This document shows positions 1 to 8,386 of a DNA stretch of 43,719 nt, piece by piece. The stretch spans positions 1 to 43,719 of the forward strand of contig NZ_JAGPWC010000041.1 in assembly GCF_018119405.1 (NCBI RefSeq), written 5' to 3'. The position numbers and the translations under genes were made by a program. Origin of the DNA: Massilia sp. ST3 (GTDB lineage: Bacteria > Pseudomonadota > Gammaproteobacteria > Burkholderiales > Burkholderiaceae_D). Numbering within the stretch: the stretch's first letter is position 1; each line of letters opens with the position of its first letter. The notes under the pieces are model-generated. The model saw only the letters and a list, made by a program, of their open reading frames with translations, did no database searches and was not told the origin of the DNA.

Positions 1-20
1 GGGGGGTTTTTTTTTTTTGG
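1..20. other. Contig-end homopolymer run
   Basis: Six G, twelve T and two G open the window directly before the first recognisable repeat. Together with the 40-G run at the other end this looks like a sequencing or assembly artefact rather than genomic sequence. Confidence 0.6.
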
Positions 21-31
21 GCTGCGCGACG

Positions 32-125
32 AACTTGGGCCCCGGCCTGCGCGGGGACGACGGTCTTTGGGCTGAAGGTGAACTCAAACGACGTCATCCC
101 GGCGAAGGCCGGGATCCAAGTTTGC
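32..125. repeat. REP-like inverted pair, copy A
   Basis: Two copies of a unit of about 30 bp lie head to head around a 27-bp spacer. The left copy (32-63) starts AACTTGGG and ends GACGACGG. The right copy (91-125) starts CGTCATCC and ends CCAAGTTTGC. Each has a central GC-rich hairpin core of the type CCGGC-GAAG-GCCGG. The CGTC ends face inward. Short outer arms GGCTGCGC (19-26) and GCGCAGCC (127-134) extend the dyad. It is the same family as the copies at 6534, 12229, 17004 and 25227. Confidence 0.8.
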
Positions 126-156
126 TTGCGCAGCCAACAACATTTTCCCCTCCCGC

Positions 157-162
157 TATAAT
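157..162 (+). promoter_or_regulatory. -10 box upstream of the aldo/keto reductase
   Basis: A perfect TATAAT lies 30 bp upstream of the ATG at 193, in the short stretch between repeat copy A and the gene. No convincing -35 hexamer sits at 16-18 bp, so the promoter may need an activator or be extended-10-like. Confidence 0.45.
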
Positions 163-192
163 CGAACATCCCGCCATTCGAAGGATCCCCCG

Positions 193-1119
193 ATGACCGC
201 CCAGCTCCCCGCCGACCTGCACTGCCCCCGCATCACCACCCGCGAAGGCGGCCCGGAACTGTCGCGCATCGTGGCCGGCATGTGGCGCATGACGGAATGG
301 GACATGATGGTCGAGCAGCGCGTGGGCTTCATCGAGCAGTGCATCGCCATGGGCGTGACCACCTTCGACCACGCCGACATCTACGGCGGCTACGGCGTCG
401 AAGGCCTGTTCGGCGAAGCCTTGCGCGCCCAGCCCTCGCTGCGCGACCGCATCGAACTGGTGAGCAAGTGCGGCATCAAGCTGATCTCGCCCGCGCGCCC
501 GGAACACACGATCCAGCACTACGACACCAGCGCGGCGCACATCGTCGCCTCCGCCGAGGAATCCCTGCGCCAGCTGCACACCGACCGCCTCGACCTGCTC
601 CTGATCCACCGTCCGGACCCGCTGATGGACTTCGACGAGATCGCCGAAGCCTTTACCCGCCTGAAGCAAGACGGCAAGGTGCTGCACTTCGGCGTGTCGA
701 ACTTCACGCGCCACCAGTTCGAATGCCTGAACCGCCGCATCCCGCTGGCCACCAACCAGGTCGAATTCTCGCCGCTGTATACCGCGCCGATGTTCGACGA
801 AACCTTCGACGGCCTGCAAGACCTGGGCATCGCCCCGATGGCCTGGTCGCCGCTGGGCGGCGGGCGCCTGTTCAATGCGGGCGACGCCGGCGCCGAGAAC
901 CTGCGCCTGGTGATCAAGGAAGTCGCCGACCGCCTGCGCCAGCCCTTCGCCAGCGTGGTGTTCGCGTGGATCATGCAGCTGCCGAGCCGTCCGGTTCCGC
1001 TGACCGGCACCGGGCGCCTGGAAGCGATCAAGGTGGCGGTGGCCGGCGCCGGCTTCAGCCTGGCGCGCGAAGACTGGTTCCGCATCCTGCGCGCGGCGCG
1101 CGGCCACGAGGTGGCCTGA
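193..1119 (+). CDS. Aldo/keto reductase (YdhF-like)
   Basis: A 308-residue TIM-barrel oxidoreductase that should reduce aldehydes or ketones with NADPH in the cytoplasm. The catalytic tetrad of the family is visible as Asp62 and Tyr67 (in HADIYGGYG), Lys92 (VSKCG) and His139 (LIHRPD). The C-terminal cofactor-binding part ends in TGTGRLEAI. Length and order fit the family. The start is ATG at 193, preceded by GAAGGA at a good distance. Only one base separates its stop from the start of the CsoR/FrmR-type regulator at 1121, so the two are almost certainly co-transcribed and translationally coupled. The physiological substrate cannot be read from the sequence. The pairing with an aldehyde/metal-sensor-type repressor suggests reactive carbonyl detoxification, which is inference. 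Confidence 0.9.
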   Translation: MTAQLPADLHCPRITTREGGPELSRIVAGMWRMTEWDMMVEQRVGFIEQCIAMGVTTFDHADIYGGYGVEGLFGEALRAQPSLRDRIELVSKCGIKLISPARPEHTIQHYDTSAAHIVASAEESLRQLHTDRLDLLLIHRPDPLMDFDEIAEAFTRLKQDGKVLHFGVSNFTRHQFECLNRRIPLATNQVEFSPLYTAPMFDETFDGLQDLGIAPMAWSPLGGGRLFNAGDAGAENLRLVIKEVADRLRQPFASVVFAWIMQLPSRPVPLTGTGRLEAIKVAVAGAGFSLAREDWFRILRAARGHEVA

Positions 1120-1120
1120 G

Positions 1121-1432
1121 ATGGCGGAAGGCCAGCTGAAGATCGTGGAAGGCCGGGCCCTGAGCGGCCAGCAGAAGAAGGACCTGCTCAACCGCCTGGC
1201 CCGCATCGAAGGCCAGCTGCGCGGCGTGCAGAAGCTGATCGCGCTGGCCGACGAACCCTCGGATTGCGACGCGGTCGCCCAGCAGATGGCGGCGGCGCGC
1301 AAGGCCCTGGACCGCTCCTTCGTCCAGCTGCTCACCGCCTCCATCCTGACCCAGACCGGCGAAGCGGGCGACCTCGAGGAAGCGCGCGCGCGGGCCGCCC
1401 ACCTGGCGGCGATGCTGGATAAATTTGCCTAG
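1121..1432 (+). CDS. CsoR/FrmR-family (DUF156) repressor, atypical ligands
   Basis: A 103-residue all-helical regulator of the CsoR/RcnR/FrmR family, normally a tetrameric DNA-binding repressor released by metal, formaldehyde or persulfide. The family core is clear: RLARIEGQLRGVQKLI (about 25-40), Cys49 in SDCDAV, then QQMAAARKAL. The usual second ligand is replaced: aligned to FrmR, the position that is His in FrmR and RcnR is Ser74 here. No second Cys exists, and the only His lies near the C-terminus. The Pro2 used by formaldehyde-sensing FrmR is also absent (it starts Met-Ala-Glu). A single-cysteine sensor is therefore the most that can be inferred. It is tightly coupled to the aldo/keto reductase, which it may regulate. 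Its stop lies one base from the convergent pssA stop. Confidence 0.85.
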   Translation: MAEGQLKIVEGRALSGQQKKDLLNRLARIEGQLRGVQKLIALADEPSDCDAVAQQMAAARKALDRSFVQLLTASILTQTGEAGDLEEARARAAHLAAMLDKFA

Positions 1433-1433
1433 C

Positions 1434-2213
1434 CTAATCCTCGTAGACCTTCGGCGGTGCGACGCCGGTCCAGCCGGTCTTCCAGCCGATGTTCAACAGC
1501 AGCGTGGCGCACACGTAGAGCAGGAAGAACAGCACGAAGAAGCGCGTCTGCAGCAGCGCCAGCAGCACCGCGCACACGGCCAGCAGGCCGATCATCACCT
1601 TGCCTTTCGGGTGCTTGGAACTGGGGAAGCGGATGGTTGACACCATCAGCGCGCCCACCGCCACCATCAGGCCCGCGATCAAAAAGGCTTGGGTCATCGA
1701 GGTAGCCGGATCGGGCCAGGCCACCACCACCGAGGCCACGCAGGCCGCGCCGGCGGTGATCGGCATGCCGACGAAATAGCGCGGGTCGGTGCGACCGTGG
1801 CTGATGTTGAAACGCGCCAGGCGCAGCGCGCCGCAGGTGACGAACACGAAGCAGGCCAGGCCGCCCATGCGCACCAGGGTAGGGTGCGCGACGCTCATCT
1901 GGGCAAAGCCGTAGCAGTACAGCAGCAGGCCCGGGGCGCAGCCGAAGTTCATCACGTCGGCGATCGAATCGAGCTGCACCCCGAAGCTGGACTGGGTATT
2001 GGTGGCGCGCGCCACGAAGCCGTCCAGCGCGTCGAACACGCCGGCCAGCACCAGCAGGATCGCCGCCAGGCGGTAGTCCGCCGGGTTGCCGATATGCGCA
2101 TTGTCGACCGAGATCACGATGCTGCCGAAACCGCAGGCGATCGAGAGCAGGGTCACGAAACTGGGCAGGGCGAACTTGGCGCGCGCGAGGCGCTGCTGGC
2201 GGGTGGGGTTCAA
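1434..2213 (-). CDS. pssA: CDP-diacylglycerol--serine O-phosphatidyltransferase
   Basis: An inner-membrane CDP-alcohol phosphatidyltransferase that makes phosphatidylserine, the precursor of phosphatidylethanolamine. The family motif D-G-x2-A-R-x8-G-x3-D-x3-D is complete. The ALRLARFN and FVGMPI segments are typical of the Bacillus/beta-proteobacterial PssA subclass rather than PgsA. Several hydrophobic helices follow. The start is uncertain. I chose TTG at 2213, giving 259 residues, because the basic NPTRQQRLARAKF segment that begins the conserved part follows directly. The frame stays open to a GTG at 2288 (284 residues), but those 25 residues look unconserved and a TAGAAT -10-like box lies within them (2245-2250, minus strand). 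Neither start has a good Shine-Dalgarno. In relatives pssA often sits next to leuA or the ilv genes; here leuA is 21 kb away. Confidence 0.85.
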   Translation of the reverse strand: MNPTRQQRLARAKFALPSFVTLLSIACGFGSIVISVDNAHIGNPADYRLAAILLVLAGVFDALDGFVARATNTQSSFGVQLDSIADVMNFGCAPGLLLYCYGFAQMSVAHPTLVRMGGLACFVFVTCGALRLARFNISHGRTDPRYFVGMPITAGAACVASVVVAWPDPATSMTQAFLIAGLMVAVGALMVSTIRFPSSKHPKGKVMIGLLAVCAVLLALLQTRFFVLFFLLYVCATLLLNIGWKTGWTGVAPPKVYED

Positions 2214-2355
2214 GTTAGTGGCTCGGCAAGAGAATTGATGCCTTATTCTACAGGGAGCAAAATAAGATTGTGGCAGAGACGCCGCCACCCCGTCACAAAG
2301 GACCGATTTGCCCTAGAATGTCGCATCGTTGCTGTGTATTGACAGGAGTTGCAAG

Positions 2356-3333
2356 ATGAGCTATGTGCCTGGCTGGCGGACAATTGTTGCGGCATTGGGC
2401 GCCGCGCTGGCCCTCGCCGCGTGCGGCGGTGGTGGCAGCGACAGCCCTGCGGCGGCCACGCCTTCCGCAACCGGCTCCGTCGCGCCCCCGCCGAGCGGCA
2501 CGGCCATCCCGCCGGTGGCGGATGCCTCCGCGCCCACCCTGAGCGGCAACATCGCCGCCGACGGGCGCAACTGGATCAATTACCGCCGCGCCCAGGCCGG
2601 CGTACCGGCCGTGGCCGAGAACGCCCAGATCAACGCCGCGGCGCTCGGCCACTCCGAATACCTGCGCGTCAATAACCTGATGAGCCACGACCAGGTGCCC
2701 GGCCGCCAGGGCTTCACCGGCGCCACGCTGGCGGACCGCCTGGCCGCGGCCGGCTATACCTTGCCCACCAACGGCGGCTATGCCTACGGCGAGATCATCT
2801 CGGGCACTACCAACCGCTCGGGCTTCTACATGGCCGAGGAACTGATCACCGCGATCTACCATCGCTTCGTGATGTTCGAACCGATGTTCAAGGAAATCGG
2901 CACCGGCGCGGCGACGTCGTCGAGCGGCTACAACTACTTCACCGCGGACTTCGGTGCGCGCGGCGGCTACGGCCCCGGCATCGCGCGCGGGACGATCGTG
3001 ACCTGGCCCTTCAACGGCCAGGCGCAGGTGACGCCGAACTTCTACAGCGACACCGAGGCGCCGGATCCGGTCCCGAGCCAGAACGAAGTAGGCTATCCTA
3101 TCAGCGTGCACACCAACCTCGATGCCTCGCTCACGGTACAGAGCTTCACCGTGCGTCCGCGCGGCGGCGCCAACCTGACAACCCAGCGGGTCGACCCATC
3201 CGGCGGCCAGAAGACCGCCGCCGCCATCGTCCCCCTGCAGCCGCTGAAAGGCGGTACGACCTATGAGGTCAGCTTCTCCGGCGCCGTCAACGGCGCGCCG
3301 GTGACGCGCGAGTGGTCGTTCACGACGCGCTGA
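2356..3333 (+). CDS. CAP-domain (SCP/PR1-like) lipoprotein
   Basis: A 325-residue exported protein. The N-terminus has a signal peptide ending in a lipobox (ALAAC, Cys at about 23) followed by a Gly/Ser/Pro/Ala-rich linker. A CAP domain follows (about 65-215), recognisable by NWINYRRAQAGV, HSEYLRVNNLMSHDQ, GYAYGEII and FTADFG. The C-terminal 100 residues resemble a bacterial Ig-like fold ending in REWSFTTR. CAP proteins of bacteria are surface or secreted, and their molecular role is mostly unknown. The ATG at 2356 is chosen because GACAGGAG precedes it at a proper distance. Its TGA overlaps the ATG of the downstream Hpt gene, suggesting translational coupling of a surface protein with a cytosolic phosphotransfer protein. 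Confidence 0.85.
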   Translation: MSYVPGWRTIVAALGAALALAACGGGGSDSPAAATPSATGSVAPPPSGTAIPPVADASAPTLSGNIAADGRNWINYRRAQAGVPAVAENAQINAAALGHSEYLRVNNLMSHDQVPGRQGFTGATLADRLAAAGYTLPTNGGYAYGEIISGTTNRSGFYMAEELITAIYHRFVMFEPMFKEIGTGAATSSSGYNYFTADFGARGGYGPGIARGTIVTWPFNGQAQVTPNFYSDTEAPDPVPSQNEVGYPISVHTNLDASLTVQSFTVRPRGGANLTTQRVDPSGGQKTAAAIVPLQPLKGGTTYEVSFSGAVNGAPVTREWSFTTR

Positions 3334-3929
3334 TGCTGGAAACGCACCCACGACAGGCCAGGCAGGAAGCCCCCGGCCAGGCACTCGACCTGGCGGCCGG
3401 CCTCGAGCGGGTCATGGGCGACCGCGCCATGCACCTGCGGGTGCTCGGGCGCTTCCGCACCGACTACCGCGACACCATCCTGCGCCTGCGCCAGGCACTG
3501 CTGGCCGGCGACGCCGTGCTGGCGCAGCGCATCACCCACACCCTCAAGGGTGCCGCCGCCATGATCGAGGCGCGCAGGCTGCGCCAGCTGGCGCTCGACA
3601 CCGAACTCGCCGTGCGCGCACAAGGCAATGCGGACGCGGTCCTGACCGGCGAACTGGAAGCGGAACTGGCGCGCGTGCTGGCCGAGGTCGACGCAGTGTT
3701 GGCCGCGCCGCCAGCGGCTGCCGGCGCGCACGGCACCGGCGCAGCCAGCAGCGGCGAGCTGGCCAGCCTGCGCGCCATGCTCGACATCGGCGACGGCGCC
3801 GTCCCCGCCCTGCTCGAAGCGCGCCGCGGCGCCTTCCTCGCGGCCCTGGGCGCCGAGCGCATGCGCCGGCTCGACGCCGCGGTCAGCAGCTTCGACTTCG
3901 AACGCGCACTGGCAGTACTGGAAGAATAG
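3333..3929 (+). CDS. Hpt-domain histidine phosphotransfer protein
   Basis: A 198-residue cytosolic protein with an N-terminal Hpt four-helix domain (about 20-115). The phosphorylatable residue is His69 in ITHTLKGAAAMI, within the conserved H-x-L-K-G signature. The C-terminal part (about 125-198) is helical with no recognised domain; it may be a second degenerate Hpt-like bundle. The start ATG overlaps the TGA of the CAP lipoprotein (TGATG), so translation is probably coupled. An alternative GTG at 3312 adds seven residues. No histidine kinase or receiver domain is encoded nearby, so its phosphorelay partners must be elsewhere. Confidence 0.85.
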   Translation: MLETHPRQARQEAPGQALDLAAGLERVMGDRAMHLRVLGRFRTDYRDTILRLRQALLAGDAVLAQRITHTLKGAAAMIEARRLRQLALDTELAVRAQGNADAVLTGELEAELARVLAEVDAVLAAPPAAAGAHGTGAASSGELASLRAMLDIGDGAVPALLEARRGAFLAALGAERMRRLDAAVSSFDFERALAVLEE

Positions 3930-4047
3930 AGAGCGCCTAACAAAACTTTCAGGGCAAGGGATGCGGCCCTCCGACGCGGAGTCGAAGACAGTACGACTGT
4001 ACGGCGAGACGACGCAACGCAGCCATGGAGGTTTTGTAAGGCGCTCT
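3930..4047. repeat. 118-bp nested palindromic element
   Basis: Outer arms of 17 bp match at 16 of 17 positions: AGAGCGCCTAACAAAAC (3930-3946) against GTTTTGTAAGGCGCTCT (4031-4047). Three smaller dyads sit inside: AGGGC/GCCCT (3951-3970), TCCG-ACG-CGGA (3970-3980) and ACAGT-ACG-ACTGT (3988-4000). GTCG (3981) and CGAC (4010) could close the last one. The result would be a multi-branched fold. It starts one base after the Hpt stop codon, so it could also act as a 3' end structure. It is not related to the REP-like repeats. Confidence 0.6.
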
Positions 4048-4083
4048 AAAGGCGGGAACTGAAGCGTCCGCGCGCTGGATGCG

Positions 4084-4302
4084 TCAGCGCGTGTACTCCG
4101 CTTCCTCGTCGAAGGAATCGGCGCAGGTCTTGCCGCAGAAACGGCGCACGCTGTCGAGCGGCTTCTCGCAGTACCAGCACGATCCCTTGGCCGGAAGGCT
4201 TTGCCGGGAGGGCGCGGCGGCATGCACCACCCCGGCCACGGCGGCCATGGGCGGCTCAGCGGGCAGCCCGTTGTCCGGAAAACTCTCGTGTGTCGTTTCC
4301 AA
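4084..4302 (-). CDS. Small zinc-ribbon-like hypothetical protein
   Basis: A 72-residue protein with a C-terminal Cys cluster CWYCEKPL...RRFCGKTCADSF, that is C-x2-C followed by C-x3-C, which could bind one zinc. The N-terminal half is low-complexity and probably unstructured. The start is TTG at 4302, chosen because a strong Shine-Dalgarno-like GGGGGTGG lies just upstream on the minus strand. I do not recognise a named family. An internal Met at about residue 19 is an alternative start. Confidence 0.65.
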   Translation of the reverse strand: METTHESFPDNGLPAEPPMAAVAGVVHAAAPSRQSLPAKGSCWYCEKPLDSVRRFCGKTCADSFDEEAEYTR

Positions 4303-4482
4303 GATCCACCCCCTAACACGGCTGCCTGAAGTGTAAAAAAGATTACTTCAGTGGAATACCGTGTGCATGAGAAAGCTCAATCAGCCGGACACAGTGTGCG
4401 CCCAATGCCGAAGCTGCGCAATCCTGTGCTTATCGACAGGCTTGGTTTTGAGCATCATCGCAACAGTTTCCCTGCATCGTGC

Positions 4483-5058
4483 TCAGCGCGCCGGTTCGAG
4501 CGTGACCAGCAGGCCGCGCCGCGTGGTCTGGATGCGGGTCGGCACGAACTGCACACCGGCATAGCGCAAGTCGTCCATGTTGAAGGAGTAGACAGGAATA
4601 TCGCGCGCCAGCATGCCGATCATGCCATTGGCGACGTTCGCAACCTGGCGTTCGGCCAGGCCGCTGCCGGCGCCGAAATCGAGGCGTTCCACACGCGGCT
4701 CGGCCATCATCACTGCTGAACGACCGGGGTCGACGAACAGGCGCCCGGAAAACGCCAGGCTGCCGTTCCAGGATTGGCCGGTGAAGGGCGGGCTGACCGA
4801 GGCGTCGAGCGCCAGCGCCACGCGGTCTGTATCGGGGTCGATCGACAGCAGCGGGCGAGAAAGGCGGACGTTGAGCACGTCCAGCATGCGGTTATCGAGC
4901 GGGAAGCGGCGCTCCAGGCCAGCCTGCAGCTTGTAGAGCGGCAGTTCGACCTGGCGCGGGCCGGCCAGGTTGGCGCAGGAGGCCAGCATGCCGGACAGGG
5001 CCAGCATGCCGGCAAGACGCAAGACGGTTCGGCGGGGAAAAGCGGGGGCCTGGGGCAT
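4483..5058 (-). CDS. DUF1439 (YceB-like) lipoprotein
   Basis: A 191-residue protein with an N-terminal signal peptide starting RRTVLRLAG and ending in a lipobox LASC. It is therefore probably a lipoprotein of the outer or inner membrane facing the periplasm. The mature part matches the DUF1439 pattern: amphipathic beta-rich, with PVYSFNMDDLRYAGVQFVPT near the end, as in E. coli YceB. The function of the family is unknown. The ATG at 5058 is favoured over an in-frame start at 5082 because AAGGAG lies about 10 bp upstream of it. The twin arginine in the signal could be read as Tat-like, but the motif is weak. Confidence 0.8.
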   Translation of the reverse strand: MPQAPAFPRRTVLRLAGMLALSGMLASCANLAGPRQVELPLYKLQAGLERRFPLDNRMLDVLNVRLSRPLLSIDPDTDRVALALDASVSPPFTGQSWNGSLAFSGRLFVDPGRSAVMMAEPRVERLDFGAGSGLAERQVANVANGMIGMLARDIPVYSFNMDDLRYAGVQFVPTRIQTTRRGLLVTLEPAR

Positions 5059-5111
5059 CGTGGCGGTTCTCCTTGTCGGCATGCGGCAAGCCTAGCACGA
5101 TTGCCCGGGAC

Positions 5112-6491
5112 TCATTTTCCGATACAGAAGCGGCTGAAGATCACGCCCAGCAAATCGTCTGGCGTAAATTGACCGGTAATGCTGGAGAGCTGGTCCTGCG
5201 CCAGGCGCAGCTCCTCGGCGAACAGGTCGAGCGACTGGTCGTCCTGCATCGCGTGCTGGCGCGCCAGCTCCAGGTGCTCGCGCGCGGCGCGCAGGGCGAT
5301 CAGATGGCGTTCGCGCGCCAGGTAGAGCGATTCGCCGGTCTGCTGCCAGCCGGCGATGCGCAGCAGTTCGGCGCGCAGCAACTCGATGCCGATCTTCTCG
5401 TGGGCCGACAGGTACACGTGGGTGGCGTCCGCGCCCTCTTCCTTCGAGGGCTTGTGGCCGGACAGGTCGATCTTGTTCCAGATGCGCACCACCGGCACGC
5501 CCTGCGGGAAGGCGGCCACGATCTCCTCGTCGGCCTTGCTCGGCCCCAGGCTGGCGTCGAGCAGGTGCACGATCACGTCGGCCTTGCCGACCTCGCCCCA
5601 GGTGCGCTCGATGCCGATCGCCTCCACCACGTCCACGCCTTCGTCCAGCGCCCGGATGCCGGCGGTGTCGATGATGTTCAGCGGGATACCCTCGATCTGG
5701 ATCGTTTCGCTCACCTTGTCGCGGGTGGTGCCGGCGATCGGGGTGACGATGGCGACGTCGGCGCCGGCCAGGGCGTTCAGCAGCGAGGACTTGCCCACGT
5801 TTGGCTGCCCCACCAGCACCACGTTCAGGCCTTCGCGCAGCAGGGCGCCCTGGGCAGCCTGGCGGAACACGTTCTCCAGCGCCTCGATAATGCCGCCCAG
5901 CTGGCCGCGCGCGTTCGATTTCTCGAGGAAGTCGATTTCTTCTTCCGGGAAGTCGAGGGTGGCTTCGACCAGCATGCGGAGGTTGATGGTCTGGTCGACC
6001 AGCTTGTGCACCACCTGCGAGAAGGCGCCGGACAGTGACTGCGAGGCCGACTTGGCGGCGGCTTCGGTAGAGGCGTCGATCAGGTCGGCCACGGCTTCGG
6101 CCTGGGCCAGGTCGAGCTTGTCGTTCAGGAAGGCGCGGCGGGTGAATTCGCCCGGCTCGGCCAGGCGCAGGCCGTGTTCGGCGCCCGCTTCCAGCACGCG
6201 CTGCAGCAGCATCTGCAGCACGACCGGGCCGCCGTGGCCTTGCAGTTCGAGCACGTCTTCACCGGTGTAGGAATGCGGGCCCTTGAAGTAGAGGGCAATG
6301 CCCTGGTCGATCACGGCGCCGCCCGCATCCTTGAAGGGGATGTAGGTGGCGTGGCGCGGGGCGAGTGTCGTACCGGGGAACAGGGCGTCGATCAGCGCGG
6401 CCAGCGACTTGCCGGAGGCGCGCACGACGCCGATGCCGCCGCGGCCGGGGGCGGTGGCGATGGCGGCGATGGGGGAGGTGTCGAGTTTCAT
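5112..6491 (-). CDS. mnmE: tRNA uridine-5-carboxymethylaminomethyl modification GTPase
   Basis: A 459-residue GTPase that, with MnmG, installs carboxymethylaminomethyl groups on the wobble uridine of several tRNAs. The N-terminal formyl-THF-binding/dimerisation domain (1-120) is followed by a helical domain interrupted by a G domain. Visible motifs are G1 GQPNVGKS (228-235), DTAG (275-278) and NKID. The C-terminus is the family's CIGK, with the essential Cys456. It is the last gene of the leftward block rpmH-rnpA-yidD-yidC-mnmE, but is separated from yidC by a terminator and a REP-like repeat, so it is likely to have its own promoter. Confidence 0.97.
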   Translation of the reverse strand: MKLDTSPIAAIATAPGRGGIGVVRASGKSLAALIDALFPGTTLAPRHATYIPFKDAGGAVIDQGIALYFKGPHSYTGEDVLELQGHGGPVVLQMLLQRVLEAGAEHGLRLAEPGEFTRRAFLNDKLDLAQAEAVADLIDASTEAAAKSASQSLSGAFSQVVHKLVDQTINLRMLVEATLDFPEEEIDFLEKSNARGQLGGIIEALENVFRQAAQGALLREGLNVVLVGQPNVGKSSLLNALAGADVAIVTPIAGTTRDKVSETIQIEGIPLNIIDTAGIRALDEGVDVVEAIGIERTWGEVGKADVIVHLLDASLGPSKADEEIVAAFPQGVPVVRIWNKIDLSGHKPSKEEGADATHVYLSAHEKIGIELLRAELLRIAGWQQTGESLYLARERHLIALRAAREHLELARQHAMQDDQSLDLFAEELRLAQDQLSSITGQFTPDDLLGVIFSRFCIGK

Positions 6492-6533
6492 GGGGGGATT
6501 GTAAGGGATTCGAGCGTTAGTGGTCTGCGTGGG

Positions 6534-6638
6534 AACTTGGGTCCCCGCCTTCGCGGGGATGACGTTCTAAAGTAGCTACATGGCTTGATTACACCACTGC
6601 TCTAAGCACGTCATCCCCGCGCAGGCGGGACCCAAGTC
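6534..6638. repeat. REP-like inverted pair, copy B
   Basis: The left unit (6534-6563) runs AACTTGGG to GATGACG; the right unit (6609-6638) runs CGTCATCC to CCCAAGT. CGTC ends face inward, as in copy A. The hairpin cores here are CCCGC/GCGGG instead of CCGGC/GCCGG. That compensatory change supports selection on the stem. It lies between mnmE and yidC. Confidence 0.8.
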
Positions 6639-6659
6639 CGCAGCGCACCGACGGCGCAT

Positions 6660-6690
6660 AAAAAAACCCGCGCATTCGCGCGGGTTTTTC
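6660..6690 (-). terminator. Rho-independent terminator of the yidC operon
   Basis: An 11-bp stem AAAAACCCGCG/CGCGGGTTTTT with a 6-nt loop is followed on the minus strand by seven U. It sits just downstream of the yidC stop and should end the rpmH-rnpA-yidD-yidC transcript. Confidence 0.85.
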
Positions 6691-6706
6691 CGGAAGGACG
6701 AACGAA

Positions 6707-8374
6707 TTACTTCGCGCCCTCGAACTTCTTGGTAATCACCCACTGCTGCGCGATCGACAGGATGTTGTTGACCACCCAGTACAGCACCAGTCCCGACGGG
6801 AAGAAGAAGAAGATGACCGAGAACGCCAGCGGCATGAACAGCATCATCTTCGCCTGCACCGGATCGGTCGGCTGCGGGTTGAGCTTGGTGGTGATGTACA
6901 TCGACACCGCGTACAGGATCGGCAGGATGAAGTACGGGTCCGGCTGGGTCAGGTCCTGGATCCAGCCGATCCACGGCGCGCCGCGCATCTCGACCGAAGC
7001 CTGCAGCACCCAGTACAGGGCGAAGAACACCGGCATCTGCACCAGGATCGGCAGGCAGCCGCCCAGCGGATTGATCTTCTCGGCCTTGTACAGCTCCATG
7101 GTGGCCTGCTGCATCTTCATCGGGTCGTTCTTGTACCGCTCGCGGATCGCCTGCATCTTCGGCGTCACCACGCGCATCTTCGCCATGCTGCGGTAGCCGG
7201 CGGCCGACAGCGGGAAGAAGGCCAGCTTGATCAGGATGGTCAGGGCCACGATGGTCCAGCCCCAGTTACCCAGCAGCGAGTGCAGCTGGTCCATCACCCA
7301 GAAGATCGGCTTGGCGATCACGGTCAGCATGCCGTAGTCCTTCACCAGCTCCAGGCCTGGGGCGATGCCTTCCAGGGTCTTCTCGTCCTGCGGGCCCGAG
7401 TACAGGCGGGTGTCGGTCGACACGGTCGCGCCCGGCGCCACGGTGCCCAGCGGCTGCACGGTGCCGATCGCGTACAGGTTGGTGGCGATCTTCTTGGTGT
7501 AGATGTCGCGCTGCACCTTGTCGGCCGGGATGAAGGCCGAGACGAAGAAGTGCTGCGAGATCGCGACCCAGCCGTTATCGGCCTTGGCCGAGTGCTCGGC
7601 CTTGTTCTTCTCGATTTCCTCGAAGGTCAGCTTCTGGTACTTGTCGGCGTCGGTGTACAGGGTCGGGCCGGTGTAGCTCGACATGAACCACGAATCGTTG
7701 GCCGGCTTGTTGCCGTCATGCTGGAGCTGCAGGTAGAGCGAAGGCTGGACCGGCGCGGCGCCGACGTTGGTCACGTCGTGGCGGATGCCGACCACGTAGT
7801 CGCCCTTGCGGAAGGTGAAGGTCTTGGTCAGGCGCACGCCGCCCTGCTCCGCATCCATCACCAGCTGGACCTGGTTGCCGCCATTCAGCGTACGCACGCC
7901 CGGACGGACGGTGAACACGGTGTTGTGGTTCGGCAGGACGCCGGCGGCGCTGTTGCCGATCAGGCCGGTCTGGCCCAGGTAGACGTTGTTGCCGCTGACG
8001 TCGAACAGGACCTGGTTCTTGGTCTTGTCGAAGTGGTCCGGATAGTGCAGCAGTTCCAGGCGCTTGATGACGCCGCCGGCGCTGTCGATGTTGACCTTCA
8101 CCACGTCGGTGGTGATGGTGACGATCTGGCTGACCGGGGCGGCGGGCGCGGCCGGCGCGGCGCCTGCGACGGCGGGCGTACCCGGCACGGCGGTGCTGCC
8201 TGGCTGGGCGGCGACCGGCACATCGGACGGCTTGGCCGGCTGCTGGGCGACCTTGGCCGGCGGCGCCGGCGAGAACAGCGACTGTTTACCGTTGGCCACC
8301 ATCCAGTTGTTCCAGAGAACAATCAGGGAAATGGCGAACACGATCCACAGGATGGTACGTTTATTGAGTTCCAT
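6707..8374 (-). CDS. yidC: Membrane protein insertase YidC
   Basis: A 555-residue inner-membrane insertase/chaperone (Oxa1 family) that inserts proteins alone or with SecYEG. It has an N-terminal transmembrane helix (about 8-25), an Ala/Pro-rich linker, a large periplasmic beta domain (about 85-340) and a C-terminal conserved core with about five helices (about 350-545). The core includes the cytosolic segment with KMQ...NPLGGCLP. The length is normal for a Gram-negative YidC. It follows yidD by 12 bp and ends at a strong terminator. Confidence 0.97.
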   Translation of the reverse strand: MELNKRTILWIVFAISLIVLWNNWMVANGKQSLFSPAPPAKVAQQPAKPSDVPVAAQPGSTAVPGTPAVAGAAPAAPAAPVSQIVTITTDVVKVNIDSAGGVIKRLELLHYPDHFDKTKNQVLFDVSGNNVYLGQTGLIGNSAAGVLPNHNTVFTVRPGVRTLNGGNQVQLVMDAEQGGVRLTKTFTFRKGDYVVGIRHDVTNVGAAPVQPSLYLQLQHDGNKPANDSWFMSSYTGPTLYTDADKYQKLTFEEIEKNKAEHSAKADNGWVAISQHFFVSAFIPADKVQRDIYTKKIATNLYAIGTVQPLGTVAPGATVSTDTRLYSGPQDEKTLEGIAPGLELVKDYGMLTVIAKPIFWVMDQLHSLLGNWGWTIVALTILIKLAFFPLSAAGYRSMAKMRVVTPKMQAIRERYKNDPMKMQQATMELYKAEKINPLGGCLPILVQMPVFFALYWVLQASVEMRGAPWIGWIQDLTQPDPYFILPILYAVSMYITTKLNPQPTDPVQAKMMLFMPLAFSVIFFFFPSGLVLYWVVNNILSIAQQWVITKKFEGAK

Positions 8375-8386
8375 TTGGGGGTCTAG

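Noticed and set aside
4430..4438. TTATCGACA, resembling a DnaA box
   Set aside because: One mismatch in a critical position, isolated, and 5 kb from dnaA.
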